The notes below the pieces were generated by a model. The model did not search any database, was not told where the DNA came from, and worked only from the letters and a program-made list of their open reading frames with translations. Below are positions 32,009 to 40,270 of a stretch of 64,000 nucleotides of DNA, one piece after another. Origin of the DNA: JAOUEA01 sp963825635 (GTDB lineage: Bacteria > Actinomycetota > UBA4738 > HRBIN12); contig CAWGTU010000001.1 of NCBI GenBank assembly GCA_963825635.1, forward strand, positions 558,001 through 622,000. The letters are read 5' to 3'. Numbering within the stretch: the stretch's first letter is position 1; each line of letters begins with the position of its first letter. The position numbers and the translations under genes are program-made.

Positions 32009-33997
32009 CTAGGCGAGATCCCGCGGGATCGTCCGCTCCCAGCGCCGCCGGAACCGTTCCTCGCCGTCCTCGTGCACGACCAGGTCGATCGTGACGCCGT
32101 ACGTCTCGGCGTCGCTCACGATGTCGACGTCGGTGCGGGAGACGACCGTCGCCTCGGGCCAACGGATCTCGAACTCGGCCTCGCCGTGCGCCGACGCCTT
32201 CCCCGGGTCGGTCGTGCAGACCGAGACGACGCCGTCGTAGTGGCTGTGCATCCAGGGCACGTGCTCGACGGTCTCCTCCTCGAACGTGCTGCCGGCGTTC
32301 GCCGACGTGATGCGCGTGAGCGCCTCGTGCGTGAACGACCAGCGCACGCCGGCACCCGAGTCGTCCTCGTCCTCATCGCCGGGGTCGCCGACGAGGGGCG
32401 GTGGCAGCACCGGGCGTTCCTCGACCGGGGTCGGCCCATCGATCACCGGCAACTCGAGCGTCGTTGCGGCCCGGTCGATCGTGAGCGTCACGGGACCCGG
32501 CGGCGCCCACGTGTTCGGCCAGTCGGTGCCGGCGAGGTCGAGCCGCAGGGCGTGGCCGGGCTCGAACGTCCACGACGTGGCCTCGATCTCGAGCTCGACG
32601 TCGACGAGCTCGCCGACGGGCATCGGCGACGGCTGCTCGCGCGAGTCGCGGTGCGTGAGGTTCAGCACGTTGCGCGCGACGAGCGACGAGGTGCCGTCGG
32701 GGAAGACGTCGCAGAGCTTCGCCGACAGGTAGGCGACCGGCTCGCTCGAGGCGATGCGCACCCGCAGCCGCGCGTGTCCCAGGATCTCGAACTCCTGCTC
32801 GAACGGCGCCCACGTGTACGTGAGCGAGTGCAACTCGTCGGGGCGCTGGTCGTCGGGCTGGCCCCACGGCAGCACGCCGGCGCAGGAGATCCACGCGGTC
32901 CAGCCGACGTCGCCGCGCACGTCGAGGGAATCGGGGCCGTCGCCGGGGCGGTTCGCGGTCGCGTCGGCGAGCGACCACGACTCGGGCCGCAGCCGCTCGG
33001 GCGGCCACGTCGGCTCGTACCGCCACTCGCCGTTGACGACGGGGCGGTCGGGGGCCGGCAGGGTCGAGCGCTGCGCGTACAGCACGATCGGCGGCTCGCG
33101 GTCGATGCCGTTGTCGACGCCCTTCAGCCAGCGGTCCCACCACCGGATGTGCTCGGGCAGCAGGTCGTGGTTCGGTCCCGGCAGCGAGGTGTCGGTCCCG
33201 GCGTGCGCCCACGGTCCGAAGACCAACCGCTTCGGACACGTGAGGCGCTCGAACGTGCGGAACGAGTTGTTGCGGTAGCCGTCGGCCCAGCCGGCGACGA
33301 TCATCGTGGGGCAGGCGATCGCCTCGTAGTCGACGCAGAGCGAGCCCTGCTTCCAGTAGTCGTCGAGGCGCTGGTGCTCGAGCCACGTGAGCACCCACGG
33401 CTCCGTGCCCTCGAGGCGGCGCGCCCACTCCTCGCGCCATCCCTCGCCGTAGATCGGCGGCGCCGGCGGCAGCGCGTTGCTGGCGACCATGTAGCTCGGG
33501 TAGTCGATCTGGTCGAGCTGCTTCACGACGCCGCCCTGGTAGTGCACGTCGTCGCCGAACCGGTCGTCGGTCGCGTAGATGGGGATGATCGCCTTCAGCG
33601 CGGGCGGTCGTTCCATCGCGATCTGGATGCTGTTGAACCCGGAGTAGGAGTAGCCGTACATGCCGACCGTGCCGAGCGACCACGGCCGGGTCGCGAGCCA
33701 GTCGATCACGGTGGCCATGTCGGTGCGCTCGACGAGCGGGTACTCGTCGGTCGCGATGCCCTCGCTCGAGCCGGTGCCGCGCACGTCGACGCGGCACAGC
33801 ACGTAGCCGGCCTCGGCGAGGCGGCGGTACTCGCTGCGCGAGCGCCCGGTGATGTCGTCCTTGCGGTAGGGGAGGGCCTCGAGCACGGCCGGCCAGGGCC
33901 CCTCGCCCTCGGGCAGGTAGAGGGTCGCGGCGAGCCGGACGCCGTCGGCCATCTCGATCGCGACGTGCTGCTTGCTCGTGGATCCCGGGCTCGTCAT
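32009..33997 (-). CDS. CocE/NonD (X-Pro dipeptidyl-peptidase-like) family hydrolase
   Basis: 662 residues. The alpha/beta hydrolase core has LEALPYRKDD at about residue 40, VDVRGTGSSEGI near 70 and the nucleophile elbow GMYGYSYSGF near 115 with Ser. The acid is in GWADGYRNNSF near 255 and the catalytic His in FGPWAHAGTD near 280. The C-terminal beta-sandwich (LRVRIASSEPVAYLSAKLCDVFPDG, split here as LRVRIASSEP then AKLCDVFPDG) is the X-Pro peptidase C-domain. Family members cleave acyl esters, cocaine, glutaryl-7-ACA or Xaa-Pro dipeptides. No signal peptide is seen, so it is cytoplasmic. The substrate is unknown. Confidence 0.9.
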   Translation of the reverse strand: MTSPGSTSKQHVAIEMADGVRLAATLYLPEGEGPWPAVLEALPYRKDDITGRSRSEYRRLAEAGYVLCRVDVRGTGSSEGIATDEYPLVERTDMATVIDWLATRPWSLGTVGMYGYSYSGFNSIQIAMERPPALKAIIPIYATDDRFGDDVHYQGGVVKQLDQIDYPSYMVASNALPPAPPIYGEGWREEWARRLEGTEPWVLTWLEHQRLDDYWKQGSLCVDYEAIACPTMIVAGWADGYRNNSFRTFERLTCPKRLVFGPWAHAGTDTSLPGPNHDLLPEHIRWWDRWLKGVDNGIDREPPIVLYAQRSTLPAPDRPVVNGEWRYEPTWPPERLRPESWSLADATANRPGDGPDSLDVRGDVGWTAWISCAGVLPWGQPDDQRPDELHSLTYTWAPFEQEFEILGHARLRVRIASSEPVAYLSAKLCDVFPDGTSSLVARNVLNLTHRDSREQPSPMPVGELVDVELEIEATSWTFEPGHALRLDLAGTDWPNTWAPPGPVTLTIDRAATTLELPVIDGPTPVEERPVLPPPLVGDPGDEDEDDSGAGVRWSFTHEALTRITSANAGSTFEEETVEHVPWMHSHYDGVVSVCTTDPGKASAHGEAEFEIRWPEATVVSRTDVDIVSDAETYGVTIDLVVHEDGEERFRRRWERTIPRDLA

Positions 33998-34068
33998 GGC
34001 GGCGAGGGTACCGGCGCGGGGCTCGCCCCCGGCCGATGCGTATCCGACCGGCGGTCAGGTCTCGCCGG

Positions 34069-35631
34069 CTACGTCCAGCCCCTGAACCAGACGCGCGCCT
34101 TCCACATCGTGTCGGAGATGCGGCTCGCCGTGAGGATCGGCCACATCCACAGGAACAGCCCGACCGCGGCCGCGACGTAGCCCCAGACGAACGGCAGGTA
34201 GGGCCGGCGACGGCTGATCGCGGGCTCGCCGGTGTCGGGGTCGAGCGCGACCTCGCCCGTCTCGTGATCGCGCATCACGAGGTGGGCCGCGGCGAGGTCG
34301 CGCAGCGTGTACACGGCGGCGAGCGCCATGAACGGCGTGAACGGCAGCGCGTAGAAGAAGAACTGCGGTCGCGCGACGAGGAGCCAGGGCAGGTAGAGGC
34401 CGGCGAACGGGACCACGACGAACCCGGGCGTCCAGTCGCGCTTGCGCCACCACGCCCAGGCGCAGTACGGGATCGTCCAGATCGTGCCCCAGAACAGCAC
34501 GGGGTTCCCGATGGCGAGGATCTGGCGGATGTCGGGACCGAGGTCCTCGACGAAGTAGTTCACCGGGCGCAGCATCGGGATCCACGTCCACGCCTTCGAG
34601 TAGTAGCCGTGCGTGGGCGTGTAGGTGTCGGTAGCCGCGTCGAGGGCGGTCGCACGCAGGTCGCGGTGGTAGCGCCACATGTCGCGGTGCTGCGTGAAGA
34701 AGTCGGCGAGGCTCGGCTCGAAGTGCGTGAACCACGGGATCCACGCGAGCGTGTAGACCACGACCGGCACGATCGCGAACGCGACCACGACGCCGAGCGT
34801 CTCCATGCCGAGCGACCGGACGAAGGCGCTGCCCCGCGTCCGCCCCTCGTGGCGCCGCCGCGTCGTCTCCCAGATGTAGGTGAGCAGCACGGCGGCGGGG
34901 ATCGCCATCGCGCCGGACCACTTGACCGCCATCGCCGCCCCGAACGCCGCGCCGGCGGCGAGTCGCCAGGGTCGCAGGAACGGGGAGGGCACCCGTCGGG
35001 GAGATTCAGTGGCCTCGACATCGTCGGACTCGGACTCGGACTCTTCGTCGTCGGAGTCGGCGAGTTCCTGCGGCGGCGCGAGGGCCCTCGCGGTGCGCCG
35101 GTCGATCCAGCGCCGGTCGAGCAGCAGCAGCAGGAACCCGAGCGAGACCCAGAACGCCAGGTGGATGTCGAGCAGCGCGACCCGCGAGTGCACGACGTTG
35201 AGGCCGTCGACCGCGATCAGCAGGCCGGCGACGAACGTCCACACGGGCTTGCCGAGCAGCAGCTGCGCCATCAGCGCGGTGAAGACCGCCACGCCGATGC
35301 CGGCGAGCGCCGAGGTGAAACGCCATCCGAACGAGCTCATGCTGAACGCTCTGATGCCGAGCCCGATCGTGAGCTTGCCGAGCGGCGGGTGCACCCACGA
35401 GCCGGTGTCCCACTCGTTGTCGAGCCAGTAGCGCTCGTCGCCCGAGTCGATCTTGCACTCCTTGGGCCTGGCGTCGGTGACCTGGATGCACCCGGCCTTG
35501 GCGTAGTAGGTCTCGTCGAACACGAGCTCCCGCGGGTCGTCGATCGCCGCGAACCGGATCACGCCCGCGATCGCGGCGACGGCCAGCACGGCCACCGCCG
35601 GGCGGTTCACGCGCTTCGACAGGCCCGGCAT
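34069..35631 (-). CDS. pmt: Protein O-mannosyltransferase (PMT family)
   Basis: 520 residues from ATG 35631, supported by TACCCT 6 bases upstream. It is a multi-spanning GT39/PMT enzyme. The first extracytoplasmic loop carries the catalytic LVFDETYYAKAG at about residue 37, then WVHPPLGKLTIGLGI near 75; the transmembrane core includes WRFTSALAGIGVAVF. Actinobacterial Pmt transfers mannose from polyprenyl-phosphate mannose to Ser/Thr of exported proteins. A low-complexity acidic loop (SDDEESESESDDVEATE) near residue 195 is unusual in length. Divergent placement beside rsmI is the conserved actinobacterial arrangement and strengthens the call. Confidence 0.92.
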   Translation of the reverse strand: MPGLSKRVNRPAVAVLAVAAIAGVIRFAAIDDPRELVFDETYYAKAGCIQVTDARPKECKIDSGDERYWLDNEWDTGSWVHPPLGKLTIGLGIRAFSMSSFGWRFTSALAGIGVAVFTALMAQLLLGKPVWTFVAGLLIAVDGLNVVHSRVALLDIHLAFWVSLGFLLLLLDRRWIDRRTARALAPPQELADSDDEESESESDDVEATESPRRVPSPFLRPWRLAAGAAFGAAMAVKWSGAMAIPAAVLLTYIWETTRRRHEGRTRGSAFVRSLGMETLGVVVAFAIVPVVVYTLAWIPWFTHFEPSLADFFTQHRDMWRYHRDLRATALDAATDTYTPTHGYYSKAWTWIPMLRPVNYFVEDLGPDIRQILAIGNPVLFWGTIWTIPYCAWAWWRKRDWTPGFVVVPFAGLYLPWLLVARPQFFFYALPFTPFMALAAVYTLRDLAAAHLVMRDHETGEVALDPDTGEPAISRRRPYLPFVWGYVAAAVGLFLWMWPILTASRISDTMWKARVWFRGWT

Positions 35632-35637
35632 CGGGTC

Positions 35638-35643
35638 AGGGTA
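35638..35643 (-). promoter_or_regulatory. -10 element TACCCT of the pmt gene
   Basis: On the minus strand TACCCT stands 6 bases before ATG 35631, which fixes the pmt start and suggests a leaderless transcript. Confidence 0.5.
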
Positions 35644-35769
35644 CCGGCGGCCGTTCGCGCAGCCGCACCGGGGGAGCCTGAGTAGTCCGTGTGTCCCTCC
35701 GCCATGGCGTTCCCGTCGTGGTCCTTCCGCCCGTGGGCGCTCGGGGCACATCCTGTCACCCTGGAACGC

Positions 35770-36597
35770 ATGGGTGGAACGCTGTGGCTCGTCGCGACCC
35801 CGATCGGCAACCTGGGCGATCTGTCGACGCGTGCCCGCGAGGTGCTGGGCCAGGTCGACATGGTCGCGTGCGAGGACACCCGTCGCACCGGTCGCCTGCT
35901 GGCGGGCATCAAGGTCAAGGTGCCGCTCGTGTCGTACTTCGAGGGGAACGAGCGGGAGCGCGTCGACGAGTTGCTGGTGCGTCTCGGCAACGGTGACGAC
36001 GTGGCCCTCGTGACCGACGGCGGAACACCCGCCGTCTCGGACCCCGGCTACCGGCTCGTGCGGGCTTGCATCGACGCGGGCGTCGAGGTGCAGGTCGTGC
36101 CCGGCCCCTCGGCGGTGATCGCCGCGCTCGTCGTATCCGGCCTGCCGACCGACCGGTTCGTCTTCGAGGGGTTCCTGCCGAAGAAGCAGGGCGAGCGCGT
36201 GCGCCGCCTCGAGGCGCTGCGGCACGAACCGCGCACGATCGTCGTGTTCGAGTCCCCGCTGCGCGTGCAGACGCTGCTGCGCGACGTGCTCGTGGTGATC
36301 GGCGACCGCGAGATCGCGGTGGTGCGGGAGCTCACGAAGCTGCACGAGGAGGTCCAACGCGGTCGCGTGAGTGAGGTGCTGTCGCGCGTCGCCGACCGGG
36401 AGCTCAAGGGCGAGGTCGTCGTGGTGATCGACGGGGAACGGGCGCGCCCGGCTCCCGACATGTCGGCCTGTGCCGACGAGGCGCGTGAGCTGGTGGCGGG
36501 CGGCATGCGCAAGCGCGACGCGGCGCACGCCGTGGCCGAGCGCCACGGCGTGAGCGTGAACGAGCTGTATCGTGCGCTCCTCGATGACGTGCGCTGA
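35770..36597 (+). CDS. rsmI: 16S rRNA (cytidine-1402-2'-O)-methyltransferase
   Basis: 275 residues from ATG 35770; the frame is open upstream, but the family begins at GTLWLVATPIGNLGDLS. Tetrapyrrole-methylase fold motifs are present: VACEDTRRTGRLL near residue 35, ALVTDGGTPAVSDPGYRLV near 80, VVPGPSAVIAALVVSGLP near 110 and the RsmI segment REIAVVRELTKLHEEV near 180. A C-terminal helix-turn-helix-like tail (VAGGMRKRDAAHAVAERHGVS, from about residue 240) is common in actinobacterial members. RsmI methylates the ribose of C1402 in the ribosomal decoding centre. Confidence 0.95.
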   Translation: MGGTLWLVATPIGNLGDLSTRAREVLGQVDMVACEDTRRTGRLLAGIKVKVPLVSYFEGNERERVDELLVRLGNGDDVALVTDGGTPAVSDPGYRLVRACIDAGVEVQVVPGPSAVIAALVVSGLPTDRFVFEGFLPKKQGERVRRLEALRHEPRTIVVFESPLRVQTLLRDVLVVIGDREIAVVRELTKLHEEVQRGRVSEVLSRVADRELKGEVVVVIDGERARPAPDMSACADEARELVAGGMRKRDAAHAVAERHGVSVNELYRALLDDVR

Positions 36598-36636
36598 CGA
36601 CCGATAGACCGTGGAGCGAGCCTGATCCGCCATCGC

Positions 36637-37122
36637 ATGCGCCGTGCGCTCGAGGACGCCGCGGGGGTGTCACCCCCCGTGCCGGCCGGCGTCTCGGTGC
36701 GCGGCACGACGCCGGACGATGCCGAGGCGCTCGCGGTGCTGATGGACGACGCGTATCGGGGCGCGATCGATGCGGAGCCCGGCCAGGGCCTGGACGACGC
36801 CCGCCGGGAGATCGCCGAGACGTTCGCGGGCTCATACGGTGAGTTCATGCCCGAGGCGTCGTTCCTCGCGAGCGACGGCGGCGAGATCGTCAGCGCGTGC
36901 CTGGTGACGCGCTTCGAAGGGGCGCCGTTCCTCGCGTTCACGATGACGAGGGCGGACCACAAGGGCCGCGGCCTGTCGACGGCGCTGCTGAGGACGACCC
37001 TGCACGCCCTCACCGCGGCCGGCGAGCCCCACGTCGACCTCGTCGTGACCGCCGGCAACGAGCCCGCCGAGCGGATCTACGCGTCGCTCGGCTTCGAGGT
37101 CGTGGACACGCTCGAGCACTGA
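36637..37122 (+). CDS. GNAT family N-acetyltransferase
   Basis: 161 residues. The GNAT core shows VSVRGTTPDDAEALAVLMD at about residue 20, FLASDGGEIVSACLVT near 75, the acetyl-CoA loop MTRADHKGRGLSTALL near 105 and GNEPAERIYASLGFEVVDT at the C-terminus. It lies between rsmI and the convergent DUF222-HNH gene. The acceptor substrate cannot be read; with only 40 bases after rsmI it may be co-transcribed with it. Confidence 0.82.
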   Translation: MRRALEDAAGVSPPVPAGVSVRGTTPDDAEALAVLMDDAYRGAIDAEPGQGLDDARREIAETFAGSYGEFMPEASFLASDGGEIVSACLVTRFEGAPFLAFTMTRADHKGRGLSTALLRTTLHALTAAGEPHVDLVVTAGNEPAERIYASLGFEVVDTLEH

Positions 37123-37174
37123 CGATGGGTGACGGCGAGGTCGCAGCGACCGCTCTTCGGCAAGAAGTAGTCCG

Positions 37175-38404
37175 CTAGGGCGGCGCCCGGTCGAGTCCAT
37201 CGTCGAGCACCGAGCCGTCGGGCCGGCGGAACACCGGCCGGCCATCGGTCATCTCGAGCGGGAACCGCTCGTGGGTGAGCCGGTGATGGCGGCGGCAGAG
37301 CAAGACGAGGTTGTCGACCGAGGTCGCTCCGCCGTCGACCCAGTGTGTGACGTGGTGCGCGTCGCACCATGGAGGCGGTCGATCGCATCCCGGGAACCGA
37401 CATCGCCGGTCGCGCACGACCACCGCCCGCCTGATCGCGGGCGGAACGACCGCGGTCCTGCGGCCGACGTCGAGAGGCTCCGACCGAGGCCCGAGCACGA
37501 CCCTGGTCACCGAGGCATCGCAGGCGAGCCGGCACACGGTCGCGGCGTCGATCGGTCCGACATGGTCGAGCGAGGGTTCGAGGCCGTGGCCATCGTCTGA
37601 CCGCCTGACCACGCTCGTTCTGCCCGCGAGGGCTTCGAGGGGCACCGTGACGGTCAGGTGCGGGCGTTCCCCTGCGACCTCCGGACGATCGGCGCGATCG
37701 AGCCACCCACGACAGACCTCGCCGAGGGCGTCGGCCCGACGCTGCGCGGGTGCGCGGCCGTCGGCCGCGTGCTCGGTCCTGGCTTCGGCGTCGAGCACGG
37801 CTCGCAGGGCGGTCAGGACGGTCTCTCCGGTCTCGGGATCGAGGTCGCCGTCGAGGCGAACCATGCCGTCGAGCGTCACCGATGTGTGCAGTCGTCGTCG
37901 CGCCCGGAGCGCGGCATCGAGCCCCTCGGCGCTCGCTCGCTCACGCTCCACGACATGGCGCCAGTGCACCACCACCCGACGGAGGTCGCCGATCGAGTGT
38001 CGGGACGCGGCGTCGGTCAGGAACCGCTCCGACACCTGGAACCCCTCGGGCTCGGCCTGCTGGGCTTCGCCGAGGACGCGGACCGCCGACAGCGAGATCG
38101 CGCCGTCGTGGAACGCTCGGCGCACCCGAGGCATCCGGTCGAGACCTCGAGCCAACGCCACCCCGCGACGTGCATCGGTCCAGGCGACCCGGAACCTGCC
38201 GGCGAGCCATGCCGCCGCCGAGAGGTACCCGTCGCGCTCGAACGACCGGCGCCGGTCGATCTCGGCCAGCCGCCGGAGCCGCTCGGCCTCGAGCGCCTCC
38301 ACCGCCGCCTGGAGCTCGCCGAAGTCCTCCTCGACGCGGGCATCGGGGAGCCCCGAGACCTCCTCGCTGCGGAACGCCTCGATCGCCGACCGGAGCTCGC
38401 TCAC
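37175..38404 (-). CDS. DUF222-HNH endonuclease (13E12 repeat family)
   Basis: 409 residues. The N-terminal two thirds is the DUF222 helical domain, with RRLAEIDRRRSFERDGYLSA near residue 42 and LDRMPRVRRAFHDGAISLSA near 88. The C-terminal HNH nuclease has two zinc-binding Cys pairs, CRFPGCDRP and LLCRRHHRLTHE, and the catalytic WCDAHHVTHWVDGGAT. These genes are abundant in actinobacteria (the mycobacterial 13E12 repeats) and behave like mobile or selfish elements, though their role is unknown. Here it separates rsmI from metG. It shares an upstream region with metG that contains a CRP-like palindrome. Confidence 0.93.
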   Translation of the reverse strand: MSELRSAIEAFRSEEVSGLPDARVEEDFGELQAAVEALEAERLRRLAEIDRRRSFERDGYLSAAAWLAGRFRVAWTDARRGVALARGLDRMPRVRRAFHDGAISLSAVRVLGEAQQAEPEGFQVSERFLTDAASRHSIGDLRRVVVHWRHVVERERASAEGLDAALRARRRLHTSVTLDGMVRLDGDLDPETGETVLTALRAVLDAEARTEHAADGRAPAQRRADALGEVCRGWLDRADRPEVAGERPHLTVTVPLEALAGRTSVVRRSDDGHGLEPSLDHVGPIDAATVCRLACDASVTRVVLGPRSEPLDVGRRTAVVPPAIRRAVVVRDRRCRFPGCDRPPPWCDAHHVTHWVDGGATSVDNLVLLCRRHHRLTHERFPLEMTDGRPVFRRPDGSVLDDGLDRAPP

Positions 38405-38477
38405 GGCCGCACCTGCCTCGGAAGTCCGCTCACCTCGAACATGCGCTCGACGCTACGCCCACCCCGGCCTCAGTTCC

Positions 38478-38491
38478 GTGACGTGCGTCAC
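38478..38491. promoter_or_regulatory. CRP/FNR-type palindrome GTGACG-TG-CGTCAC
   Basis: A perfect 6-base inverted repeat containing GTGA-N6-TCAC, the core of cAMP-receptor-protein sites including the actinobacterial GlxR/Crp boxes. It lies 74 bases before the DUF222-HNH start and 112 before metG. A membrane adenylate cyclase is encoded at 45768-47099. Confidence 0.4.
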
Positions 38492-38555
38492 GCTCGGGAC
38501 GAAGTCGCGGTGGCCCGGCCGCCAGCCACCCCCATCGCCAAGAGGAGTCGGCGTC

Positions 38556-38576
38556 ACTAGTCTGGCCCAGACTAGT
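38556..38576. promoter_or_regulatory. Perfect palindrome overlapping the metG promoter
   Basis: Arms ACTAGTCTG (38556-38564) and CAGACTAGT (38568-38576) flank GCC. The repeat covers the place of the -35 element for the -10 at 38589-38594, the classic place for a repressor. The same arms recur at 12089-12105 and in part at 49702-49720. Confidence 0.6.
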
Positions 38577-38588
38577 AACCCCAACCCG

Positions 38589-38594
38589 TATCAT
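38589..38594 (+). promoter_or_regulatory. -10 element TATCAT of metG
   Basis: TATCAT ends 9 bases before ATG 38604. Together with the palindrome just upstream it forms a compact, apparently regulated promoter with almost no leader. Confidence 0.55.
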
Positions 38595-38603
38595 GACGCG
38601 ACC

Positions 38604-40145
38604 ATGGGCCGGGACGTCTTCTTCATCACCACGCCGATCTACTACGCGAACGACGTGCCCCATATCGGCCACGCCTACACCGAGGTCGCGAGCGACTTCA
38701 TCGCGCGCTACCGGCGCCTGCGCGGCGACGACGTGCGCTACCTGACCGGCACCGACGAGCACGGACTCAAGGTCGCGCGGGCCGCCGAGGAGAACGGCGT
38801 CACGCCGCGCGAGTGGACCGACTCCCTCGAGCCGCGCTGGCGCGAGGTCTGGCAGCGCCTCGACATCAGCTACGACGACTACATCCGCACGACCGAGCCA
38901 CGTCACTACGAGGCGGTCGCCAAGATCCTGCAGGCCGTGCACGACAACGGCCGCGACGACATCTACGGGGGCACGTACGAGGGTCTGTACTGCGTCGCGT
39001 GCGAGGCCTACTACACCGAGGACGACCTGATCGAGGGGAACTGCCCGATCCACGGTCGCCCCGTCGAGCAGATGCGCGAGCAGAACTACTTCTTCCGTCT
39101 CTCCGCCTACGCGGACCGGCTGCTCGAGCACTACACCGCGAACCCGTCCGCGATCGAGCCCGAGGCACGCCGCAACGAGGTGCTGAGCTTGATCGAGGGA
39201 GGGCTGCAGGACTTCTCGATCAGCCGCACGACGTTCGACTGGGGCGTCCCGATCCCGTGGGACCCCGAGCACGTGACCTACGTCTGGTTCGACGCGCTCA
39301 CGAACTACATCACCGCGGCCGGCTACGCGAACGACCCCGAGCGTTTCGCGCGCGAGTGGCCGGCGAACATCCACCTGATCGGCAAGGACATCGTCCGCTT
39401 CCACGCCGTCTACTGGCCCGCGATGCTGATGGCCGCCGGGCTCGAGCCGCCGATCCAGGTGTGGGCGCACGGGTACCTGCTCGTGGGCGGGGAGAAGATG
39501 TCGAAGACGAAGCTCACGGGCATCCACCCGTTCGACCTGATCGACCACTTCGGCACGGACTCGTACCGCTACTACTTCATGCGCGAGATCTCGTTCGGCC
39601 AGGACGGCAACTTCTCGTGGGAGTCGATGACCGAGCGCCACAACGCCGACCTCGCGAACGGTCTCGGCAACCTCGCGAGCCGCGTGCTCGCGATGCTGGC
39701 GACCAACTTCGACGGCGCGGTGCCCGAGCCGGTGACGCCGGGTGCCGAGAGCGACCTGCCGACGGTGATCGACGACGCGCTCCGCCGCTATGACGAGCAC
39801 ATGATCGCCGTGCAGCTGCAGCCCGCGCTCGTCGCGGTCTGGGACATCGTCGCCCGGGCGAACCACTACCTGGTCGAGAAGGAGCCGTGGAAGCTCGCGA
39901 AGGATCCGGCGAGCCGCGACGAGCTCTCGAGCGTGCTGTACGCCGCGGCGGAGACCCTGCGCGTGCTGGCCGTAGCGATCGCGCCGATCATGCCGCGAGC
40001 GGCGCAGGCGCTGTGGGCGCAGCTCGGCATCGACGAGCCGCTCGGCGCCCAGCGACTTCCGGCGGCAGGGGTGTGGGGAGGCCTCCCCGTGGGTACGACG
40101 ACGACCAAGGGTGACTCGCTCTTCCCCCGCCTCGAGGCCGGATAG
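38604..40145 (+). CDS. metG: Methionyl-tRNA synthetase
   Basis: 513 residues from ATG 38604. The class I HIGH-type motif is PHIGHAYTEVASD at residues 19-31, and the KMSKS loop appears as GGEKMSKTKLTGIHP near 300, with Thr in place of the final Ser, as in many bacterial MetRS. The zinc-knuckle insertion is reduced (YCVACEAYYTEDDLIEGNCP), with three cysteines visible. The anticodon-binding helical domain follows LANGLGNLASRVLAML. There is no C-terminal tRNA-binding EMAP domain, so it is the short form. It charges initiator and elongator tRNA(Met). Order with tatD and rsmA matches other actinobacteria. Confidence 0.97.
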   Translation: MGRDVFFITTPIYYANDVPHIGHAYTEVASDFIARYRRLRGDDVRYLTGTDEHGLKVARAAEENGVTPREWTDSLEPRWREVWQRLDISYDDYIRTTEPRHYEAVAKILQAVHDNGRDDIYGGTYEGLYCVACEAYYTEDDLIEGNCPIHGRPVEQMREQNYFFRLSAYADRLLEHYTANPSAIEPEARRNEVLSLIEGGLQDFSISRTTFDWGVPIPWDPEHVTYVWFDALTNYITAAGYANDPERFAREWPANIHLIGKDIVRFHAVYWPAMLMAAGLEPPIQVWAHGYLLVGGEKMSKTKLTGIHPFDLIDHFGTDSYRYYFMREISFGQDGNFSWESMTERHNADLANGLGNLASRVLAMLATNFDGAVPEPVTPGAESDLPTVIDDALRRYDEHMIAVQLQPALVAVWDIVARANHYLVEKEPWKLAKDPASRDELSSVLYAAAETLRVLAVAIAPIMPRAAQALWAQLGIDEPLGAQRLPAAGVWGGLPVGTTTTKGDSLFPRLEAG

Positions 40146-40210
40146 CCTCGGGCGGAGTCTTCCACCGTTTTCCACCCCCCTGCACTTCGGGGTGAGGCTT
40201 CCAAGAATCA

Positions 40211-40226
40211 TGTTTCACGTGAAGCT
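40211..40226. promoter_or_regulatory. parS-like ParB binding site
   Basis: TGTTTCACGTGAAGCT matches the bacterial parS consensus TGTTTCACGTGAAACA at 14 of 16 positions, including the complete TTTCACGTGAA core. It is intergenic, between metG and the tatD promoter. By simple counting at uniform base composition a match this good is unlikely by chance in 64 kb, and GC-rich DNA makes it no more likely. Confidence 0.6.
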
Positions 40227-40233
40227 CCCCCCA

Positions 40234-40262
40234 TCGACCGTATGTGGAGACCCGTGTAGTCT
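40234..40262 (+). promoter_or_regulatory. Promoter of tatD
   Basis: TCGACC at 40234-40239, 17 bases, TAGTCT at 40257-40262, then GTG at 40271 after 8 bases. This indicates a leaderless transcript and decides the GTG start over the frame's earlier ATG at 40244. Confidence 0.6.
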
Positions 40263-40270
40263 CGGCGCTC

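Noticed and set aside
37311..38603. Long N-terminal extension of the metG frame upstream of 38604
   Set aside because: It is Ser/Arg-rich shadow sequence over the HNH gene; MetRS begins directly at ATG 38604, and a -10 box lies just before it.
38405..38603. Methionine-responsive riboswitch or T-box before metG
   Set aside because: The -10 box is only 9 bases from the start codon, so no leader RNA would exist to fold.
40158..40250. DnaA-box-like TTTTCCACC and TATGTGGAG near the parS-like site
   Set aside because: Each has two or more mismatches to the DnaA box, there are only two, and no dnaA/dnaN genes or AT-rich unwinding region are present; not an origin on this evidence.
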